This document shows, one piece after another, positions 14,573 to 18,177 of a stretch of 18,177 bases of DNA (within the stretch, counting starts at the first letter, position 1; every line of letters starts with the position of its first letter). Source of the DNA: XYD1-FULL-39-28 sp964539855 (lineage in GTDB: Bacteria; Patescibacteriota; Minisyncoccia; Minisyncoccales; Staskawiczbacteraceae); the NCBI GenBank assembly GCA_964539855.1, contig CAZIJR010000011.1, positions 1 to 18,177 of the forward strand, read 5' to 3'. The notes below the pieces were generated by a model, which ran no database searches, was not told the DNA's origin, and was given only the letters and a program-made list of their open reading frames with translations. The translations under genes were made by a program, and so were the position numbers.

Positions 14573-14601
14573 ACTATACATTAAAATATGCCAAAAGTCA
14601 A
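14573..14601 (-). promoter_or_regulatory. DEAD-box helicase promoter, apparently leaderless
   Basis: Read on the minus strand: TTGACT (14601-14596), a 17-base spacer and TATAGT (14578-14573). Seven bases further is 14566, directly before the ATG at 14565. There is no room for a Shine-Dalgarno site. Confidence 0.75.
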
Positions 14602-14612
14602 TTTGTTGCATC

Positions 14613-14646
14613 AAAAAAAAGACTCCCGCTAATCGGGAGGCTTTTT
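14613..14646 (-). terminator. Intrinsic terminator of csp
   Basis: On the minus strand CTCCCG (14639-14634) pairs with CGGGAG (14628-14623) around a five-base loop. The stem continues with A-U pairs and ends in eight T residues (14620-14613). It separates csp from the helicase promoter. Confidence 0.85.
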
Positions 14647-14658
14647 AGTGTGCGATTA

Positions 14659-14856
14659 TTATGCGCGTGTTACGTTCTTTGCTGCTGGACCCTTCTGGCC
14701 TTCTTCAACATCAAAGGTAACTGTGTCTCCAACTTTAAGATCGTTGAAGTCTACGCCACTCAAATCATTGGAATGAAAGAAAAGATCCTTTGTTTCGCCT
14801 TCGCGAGCAATGAATCCAAATCCTTTCTCCATAAGAGTTTTGATTGTACCTGTCAT
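14659..14856 (-). CDS. Cold-shock domain protein (CspA family)
   Basis: A 65-residue single cold-shock domain, the normal CspA length. RNP1 is KGFGFI (11-16) and RNP2 is LFFHSND (25-31); the remaining strands end in GPAAKNVTRA. It binds single-stranded RNA or DNA and melts mRNA structure. It is monocistronic, with a strong promoter 93 bases upstream and a terminator downstream. No Shine-Dalgarno site is seen immediately before the ATG. The adjacent DEAD-box helicase is a common functional partner in cold adaptation and RNA remodelling. Confidence 0.96.
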   Translation of the reverse strand: MTGTIKTLMEKGFGFIAREGETKDLFFHSNDLSGVDFNDLKVGDTVTFDVEEGQKGPAAKNVTRA

Positions 14857-14949
14857 TGTTATCTAATACTTTTTATATTTACGCGACCTTGTTTTAAAAC
14901 CTGTTGCTTCACGGCTTTTTGCTGTAAGCAATAGGCCCAAAACACAAGT
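14857..14949 (-). promoter_or_regulatory. csp mRNA 5' leader with hairpin
   Basis: The leader is about 93 nt by promoter position. On the minus strand CCTATTGCTT (14935-14926) pairs with AAGCAACAGG (14910-14901), nine of ten positions, around a loop of about 15 bases; the rest is AT-rich up to the ATG. Long structured leaders control cspA in E. coli by temperature; whether this one does is unknown. Confidence 0.5.
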
Positions 14950-14955
14950 ACTATC

Positions 14956-14984
14956 ATCTTAGCACTTTAATGTGGCTAAGTCAA
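14956..14984 (-). promoter_or_regulatory. csp promoter
   Basis: On the minus strand TTGACT (14984-14979), a 17-base spacer ending in TGC (extended -10), and TAAGAT (14961-14956). The predicted start is near 14949. Confidence 0.75.
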
Positions 14985-15019
14985 CCTATCAAAGTTATGT
15001 TTGCACAAACCTCTAAAAA

Positions 15020-15814
15020 ATGTCAAAATTAGTAAAAATTAAGCACTTCGTAAACAACTTTATGTCAGATTATTATAATGCACAAAGGGTAAAAGGTTTG
15101 TATGAACCAAATTCATTGGATCCCTTTAAACTATCTAGGTCAAAAATTGATTTGTTTTTTGAATGTCCCAGATGTTTTTATTATGACAGAAGGCTAGGCG
15201 TTGGCAGACCTCCGGGATATCCCTTTGCTTTGAACTCGGCCGTAGACCATCTTTTAAAGCTGGAATTTGATATACACAGAGCCAATGGCACAAAACACCC
15301 TTTGATTGAAAAATACGGAGTGGATGCTTTTCCTGTTGCGCACAAAGATTTAAATAAATGGAGAGAAAACTTTGTGGGAATTCAGTTTTTACATGCAGAA
15401 ACTAATTTGCTTCTTACGGGTGCCATAGATGACTTGTGGAAAAACTTTAAAGGGGAGTATATTATTGTGGACTACAAAGCCACTTCAAAAGACGAAGAAA
15501 TTACAGAGCTAAACAAAGCCTGGCAAGATGGCTATAAAAGGCAAATGGAAATATATCAGTGGTTGTTGCGTCAAAATAAATATAAAGTTTCAGACACTGG
15601 ATATTTTGTTTATTGCAATGGCAAAAAAGACAGGAAAGCTTTTGATGGTAAACTGGATTTTGATGTGACCTTAATTCCATATAAAGGTAATGACTCTTGG
15701 GTGGAGAAAACCATCATAGAAGCGCACAAATGTTTAAACGCAGATAGCATCCCAGAATCTGGTACTAGCTGTGACTATTGCAGTTATGTTAAAGCCATAA
15801 ACAGCAAAAAATAA
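15020..15814 (+). CDS. Cas4/RecB-like PD-(D/E)XK nuclease with four-Cys cluster
   Basis: A 264-residue protein with the RecB/Cas4-type nuclease core: H77 (AVDHLLK), D137 in GAIDD, D151-x-K153 in IIVDYKAT, and the Q175-x3-Y179 motif (QMEIYQ). Two cysteine pairs bracket the core, C49/C52 (ECPRC) and C251/C254 (CDYC). This is as expected for an iron-sulfur cluster, as in Cas4 and AddB, although Cas4 usually has one N-terminal and three C-terminal cysteines. It probably acts on DNA ends or single strands. No CRISPR array, cas1/cas2 or addAB partner is in view. It is divergent from csp, and the next small gene follows after four bases. No clear promoter was found. Confidence 0.82.
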   Translation: MSKLVKIKHFVNNFMSDYYNAQRVKGLYEPNSLDPFKLSRSKIDLFFECPRCFYYDRRLGVGRPPGYPFALNSAVDHLLKLEFDIHRANGTKHPLIEKYGVDAFPVAHKDLNKWRENFVGIQFLHAETNLLLTGAIDDLWKNFKGEYIIVDYKATSKDEEITELNKAWQDGYKRQMEIYQWLLRQNKYKVSDTGYFVYCNGKKDRKAFDGKLDFDVTLIPYKGNDSWVEKTIIEAHKCLNADSIPESGTSCDYCSYVKAINSKK

Positions 15815-15818
15815 ATTT

Positions 15819-16016
15819 ATGGAAGAAGAAATTTTAAAGAAGTTTGAAGAGCAAGATAAAAAGTTAGATCGTATTTACATTTCTGTTGAGAAGACAAGGA
15901 AATATTTTATGTGGACCCTTATTGTGACGGTGGTGACTATTGTTTTGCCATTGATTGTGTTGGGGATTGTTGCCCCCATATTTTTAAATACTTATATGGG
16001 CACCCTAGGATTATAA
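15819..16016 (+). CDS. Small single-pass membrane protein with N-terminal charged helix
   Basis: This 65-residue protein has a charged, heptad-like N-terminus (EEEILKKFEEQDKKLDRIYISVEKTRK, about 2-28), then one hydrophobic helix (about 30-55) and a short polar end. It starts four bases after the nuclease stop and is probably co-transcribed with it. The family is not recognised. It may oligomerise through the coiled-coil part at the inner face of the membrane. Confidence 0.65.
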   Translation: MEEEILKKFEEQDKKLDRIYISVEKTRKYFMWTLIVTVVTIVLPLIVLGIVAPIFLNTYMGTLGL

Positions 16017-16024
16017 TTTGGCTA

Positions 16025-16055
16025 TTGACGGAGAATATGAGTATGATAGTATAAA
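16025..16055 (+). promoter_or_regulatory. Promoter of the T-box operon
   Basis: TTGACG (16025-16030, five of six) is followed by either TAGTAT (16047-16052, 16-base spacer) or TATAAA (16050-16055, 19-base spacer). Either gives a transcript start at about 16059-16062, before the structured leader. Confidence 0.5.
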
Positions 16056-16076
16056 TTATCATTTACAATTATAAAA

Positions 16077-16313
16077 CCATTGATTCATGTCCCTGGCATT
16101 AGCTAGGGGTTGGGCATGATGAGGTGATTTGTGCGTAAGTGCAAATCCGGCTTCCTCCGTAATCATAGGATAGTTGCTAAATCAAAAGATTAAAACTTTT
16201 GAGGAGTCAACGAAGCGCCCGCTGAAGAGGCGGGAACAAGGGTGGTACCGCGAGAATACTTCTCGTCCCTGTTGCGTAGATTTTGCTACGCCATAGAGAC
16301 GAGAAGTTTTTTT
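16077..16313 (+). promoter_or_regulatory. T-box antitermination leader (tRNA-sensing), atypical Stem I
   Basis: The conserved T-box AAGGGTGGTACCGCG lies at 16238-16252. The antiterminator is perfect: AGGG 16239-16242 with CCCT 16267-16270, the seven-base bulge TGGTACC (16243-16249), then 16250-16256 paired with 16260-16266. It competes with a terminator at 16258-16313. A Stem III-like hairpin precedes it (CCCGC 16218-16222 / GCGGG 16230-16234), and a Stem II-like region has GTTG 16173-16176 / CAAC 16208-16211 enclosing CAAAAG/CTTTTG. The 5' part (16077-16169) has the usual Stem I size but best draws as a three-way junction: TGATT/AATCA (16081-16085, 16161-16165), CCCTGGC/GCTAGGG (16091-16108), and GAGG/CCTC (16121-16124, 16154-16157) capped by a GTAA loop. 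I cannot assign the specifier codon. Confidence 0.85.
16258..16313 (+). terminator. T-box regulated terminator
   Basis: ACTTCTCGTC (16258-16267) pairs perfectly with GACGAGAAGT (16298-16307). An inner stem GCGTAG/CTACGC lies within, and the T-run covers 16307-16313. Its 5' arm is shared with the 3' side of the antiterminator, the classic T-box switch. Confidence 0.9.
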
Positions 16314-16345
16314 ATACAAAAACATATTACTAAATACTCTAAAAT

Positions 16346-17041
16346 ATGAAAACAATAGGAATTTTGGGGGGTGTTGGGCCAAAGACCACATCTCATATAT
16401 ATCATTCCATAATAGATTTTTTCCGGAAAAGCGGGAAGAAAACATATCCGGCGATTTTGGTATATAATTTACCTTTTCCGTTCATTATAGAAAACGAAGC
16501 GATAGTAGAAGGTAAAAATTTACATAAAATGATTACTTATTTGATCAATGGTGCAAAAATATTGGAAAAGGGAGGAGCTGATTTTGGAATTTTACCATGC
16601 AATACCCTACATAAATACATAGATAATATTCGCGAAGCTGTAAATATTCCATTTTTGAGTATAATTGATGAGACTCTTAAATATATAAAATCTGAGAAAA
16701 TTAAGAGTATCGGAATATTGGCTACAGAAACAACTGTTAAAGATAAATTATATGAAGATATTCTAAAGAAGAATGAAATAAGTGTTTTATATCCTAGCCG
16801 GTCAGAACAAAATAAATTGAATAAAATAATTGTAGAACTTATAAGTGAAAAAAAGAAAAAATTACATAAAAAGGTGATAAACGAAATTTGTTTATCTTTA
16901 AATAAAAAAGGAGCAAACGCTATCTTGTTGGCATGCACAGATTTACAAATTATAGCATCTAATATTCAAGCCCCTATTCCTGTAATAGATTCTACAGAAA
17001 TTCTTATAAACGCTTCTTTATATTTATTAAATAAAAAATAA
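16346..17041 (+). CDS. Aspartate/glutamate racemase family protein
   Basis: A 231-residue cofactor-independent racemase with two catalytic cysteines, C85 in LPCNTLH and C197 in LLACTDL, and the N-terminal GILGGVGPKTT typical of aspartate racemase. The length is normal for the family. It likely interconverts L- and D-amino acids (Asp or Glu) in the cytoplasm, possibly for cell-wall precursors; other family members are hydantoin or maleate enzymes, so the substrate is not certain. It is the first gene after the T-box leader, so expression should respond to an uncharged tRNA. The ATG has no clear Shine-Dalgarno site. Confidence 0.85.
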   Translation: MKTIGILGGVGPKTTSHIYHSIIDFFRKSGKKTYPAILVYNLPFPFIIENEAIVEGKNLHKMITYLINGAKILEKGGADFGILPCNTLHKYIDNIREAVNIPFLSIIDETLKYIKSEKIKSIGILATETTVKDKLYEDILKKNEISVLYPSRSEQNKLNKIIVELISEKKKKLHKKVINEICLSLNKKGANAILLACTDLQIIASNIQAPIPVIDSTEILINASLYLLNKK

Positions 17042-17062
17042 TTTTTAAATGTTATTTTTAGT

Positions 17063-17884
17063 ATGGAAAATATCTTAAGTAAAATATTCAAAAAGGATAA
17101 AAATATAATTATCGGAGCAATACATTTTCCGCCGCTTTTCGGCTACAAAGATTTTCCCGGGCTAGATATTGCATTGGAAAATGCGTTACAAGATACAGAA
17201 GTATTTGAAGATGGTGGAGCAGACGGAATTATTATAGAAAATAATTATGATGTTCCTCATAAAATAAATGTTTATAAAGAAACTGTCGAAATAATGATTT
17301 ATCTTGGTAAGGAGATTAAAAAAATTGCAAAAATTCCAATTGGAGTTAGTGTTTTATGGAATGATTATAAAGCGGCATTATTTATAGCAAAAGAAATAGG
17401 AGCGCAATTTATAAGAGTTCCAGTATTTGTGGACAATGTAAAAACTGACTATGGAGAAGTGTCCGGCGATCCAAAAGATGTTTTAGAATATAGGAAAAAA
17501 ATTGGGGCAGAGAAGGTTGCATTATTTACTGACATTCATGTCAAGCACGCTGAATTATTGGAGAAGAAAACTATTCAAGAATCTGCGAGAGAGGCTATAA
17601 AATCTGGTTCGGATGCCTTAATAATCACGGGCAAATGGACGGCACAAGCCCCCATATTAGAAGAGTTAATTTCAGTAAAAAATGCCACAAAAGATTTTCC
17701 TATCTTAATAGGAAGCGGAGTTGATAAAGAGAATATCAGAAAGTTGTTTGAATATGCCAATGGAGCAATAGTAAGCACCTCTTTAAAGGAAGGAGGGGTT
17801 GTTGATGATGAAGTTAATCTTAAAAGCTATAAGCAGAGAATTAGTCGGAATAAGGTAACAGAGCTGATTTGTAAGGCAAAATAG
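17063..17884 (+). CDS. BtpA/SgcQ family TIM-barrel protein
   Basis: The 273-residue protein matches the BtpA/SgcQ family: IIGAIHFPPLFGYKDFPG (about 16-33), EDGGADGIIIENNYDVP, then ...GVSVLWNDYKAAL, IRVPVFVD, LFTDIHVKHAEL, ALIITGKWT and ILIGSGVDKENI, which form the strands of a phosphate-binding TIM barrel. BtpA was named for photosystem I biogenesis in cyanobacteria and SgcQ for a sugar-PTS cluster in E. coli; the biochemical function of most members is unknown. It follows the racemase by 21 bases with no terminator between them, so both should be under T-box control. The pairing suggests an amino-acid-linked reaction, which is inference only. Confidence 0.85.
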   Translation: MENILSKIFKKDKNIIIGAIHFPPLFGYKDFPGLDIALENALQDTEVFEDGGADGIIIENNYDVPHKINVYKETVEIMIYLGKEIKKIAKIPIGVSVLWNDYKAALFIAKEIGAQFIRVPVFVDNVKTDYGEVSGDPKDVLEYRKKIGAEKVALFTDIHVKHAELLEKKTIQESAREAIKSGSDALIITGKWTAQAPILEELISVKNATKDFPILIGSGVDKENIRKLFEYANGAIVSTSLKEGGVVDDEVNLKSYKQRISRNKVTELICKAK

Positions 17885-17914
17885 CTCGTTTACAACTATC
17901 AAGGAGCTGATGTT

Positions 17915-18121
17915 ATGCAAAAGTGTCCAAGGTGTGGGAATAGCCATCCCAGGATGAGCCCTCGTCTTTTTTCAGGAGAGAAAAAGCCAAGGCTTGCGTA
18001 CAATTTTTGCCCCACAGATGATGCTGCCACAGGCAGAATCATAGAAGTCTGCATGGAGTGCAAAGGGGGAAGAGCAAAGCTCAAAGAGAATGGGAACGTT
18101 CTCGGCAGGGGTCCTAAATAG
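17915..18121 (+). CDS. Small zinc-ribbon protein, unknown function
   Basis: A 68-residue basic protein with C4-x2-C7 at the N-terminus (KCPRCG), C32, and C46-x2-C49 (CMEC), consistent with a four-Cys zinc ribbon plus an extra cysteine. The start is fixed by the strong Shine-Dalgarno site AAGGAG (17901-17906), eight bases before the ATG. It lies 30 bases after the BtpA gene and may be read through from it; no separate promoter was identified. Its last codons and TAG stop lie inside a terminator hairpin. It could bind RNA, DNA or protein; no family was recognised. Confidence 0.72.
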   Translation: MQKCPRCGNSHPRMSPRLFSGEKKPRLAYNFCPTDDAATGRIIEVCMECKGGRAKLKENGNVLGRGPK

Positions 18122-18134
18122 GCCCCTTTTTTTT
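18108..18134 (+). terminator. Terminator overlapping zinc-ribbon stop codon
   Basis: GGGG (18108-18111) pairs with CCCC (18123-18126), and CCT with AGG inside (one T bulged), closing on AAAT. Eight T residues follow (18127-18134). The TAG stop (18119-18121) lies within the hairpin. Confidence 0.8.
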
Positions 18135-18141
18135 GGGTTTT

Positions 18142-18176
18142 AACACCTCAAGCACTGTCTGAGGTGTTGTTTTTTT
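18142..18176 (+). terminator. Second, tandem intrinsic terminator
   Basis: A perfect nine-base stem AACACCTCA / TGAGGTGTT (18142-18150 and 18160-18168) with a nine-base loop, followed by GTTTTTTT. It backs up the terminator just upstream. Confidence 0.85.
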
Positions 18177-18177
18177 G

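Noticed and set aside
13147..14584. Plus-strand open frames opposite the helicase and flavoprotein genes
   Set aside because: They are antisense shadows of well-recognised minus-strand genes and show no ribosome-binding sites or family motifs.
16125..16160. Possible tRNA 3' half in the T-box leader (GTGCAAATCC)
   Set aside because: No matching acceptor strand, D arm or anticodon arm can be drawn; the stretch forms a simple GNRA-capped hairpin.
1..18177. CRISPR array, insertion sequence, integrase or att site
   Set aside because: No regularly spaced direct repeats, transposase motifs or terminal inverted repeats were seen, despite the Cas4-like nuclease.

Overview
The window is AT-rich and densely coded. 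It reads like a chromosomal segment of a small-genome bacterium, most likely a member of the Candidate Phyla Radiation (Patescibacteria, Parcubacteria-like). That placement is an inference from gene style: tiny orphan membrane proteins, few Shine-Dalgarno sites, genes abutting or overlapping, a ClpB-like protein, and a stand-alone Cas4-like nuclease. TGA is used as a stop codon, so nothing points to a recoded TGA. I see no transposon, CRISPR array, tRNA or rRNA.

Layout. (1) 1-5042, plus strand: a tightly packed surface-polysaccharide or envelope operon with a GT-B-like glycosyltransferase (5' end cut off), a GalE-like SDR epimerase, a membrane-anchored glycoside-hydrolase-like protein, a two-helix membrane protein, a GT2 glycosyltransferase and an HtrA/DegP-type protease with one PDZ domain. 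(2) 5043-5575: a promoter, a possible Phe-rich leader peptide, a leader RNA with competing hairpins and an intrinsic terminator, then a 95-residue orphan gene with its own terminator. (3) 5603-11089, plus strand: a ClpB-type disaggregase gene with an apparently leaderless promoter, then an alpha/beta-hydrolase, an AMP-forming acyl-CoA synthetase and a YwbE-family protein. (4) 11090-14984, minus strand: cold-shock protein csp, DEAD-box RNA helicase, HI0933-type flavoprotein and Obg GTPase. This block is mainly RNA and ribosome maintenance. It converges on YwbE over a terminator that contains both stop codons. (5) 15020-16016, plus strand: a Cas4/RecB-like PD-(D/E)XK nuclease and a small membrane protein. 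(6) 16025-17884: a promoter, a T-box antitermination leader, an Asp/Glu-racemase-family gene and a BtpA/SgcQ-family TIM-barrel gene. (7) 17915-18177: a small zinc-ribbon protein and two tandem terminators.

The most interesting parts are regulatory. A T-box with a textbook antiterminator/terminator pair controls a racemase-BtpA operon, although no canonical Stem I can be recognised. A second leader at 5044-5222 has the layout of a phenylalanine attenuator in front of an orphan gene. The ClpB-like chaperone combines a long ClpB M-domain with an IGF tripeptide in the position of the ClpP-docking loop of ClpA/ClpC. Two promoters place the predicted transcription start at, or one base before, the start codon, which suggests leaderless mRNAs.
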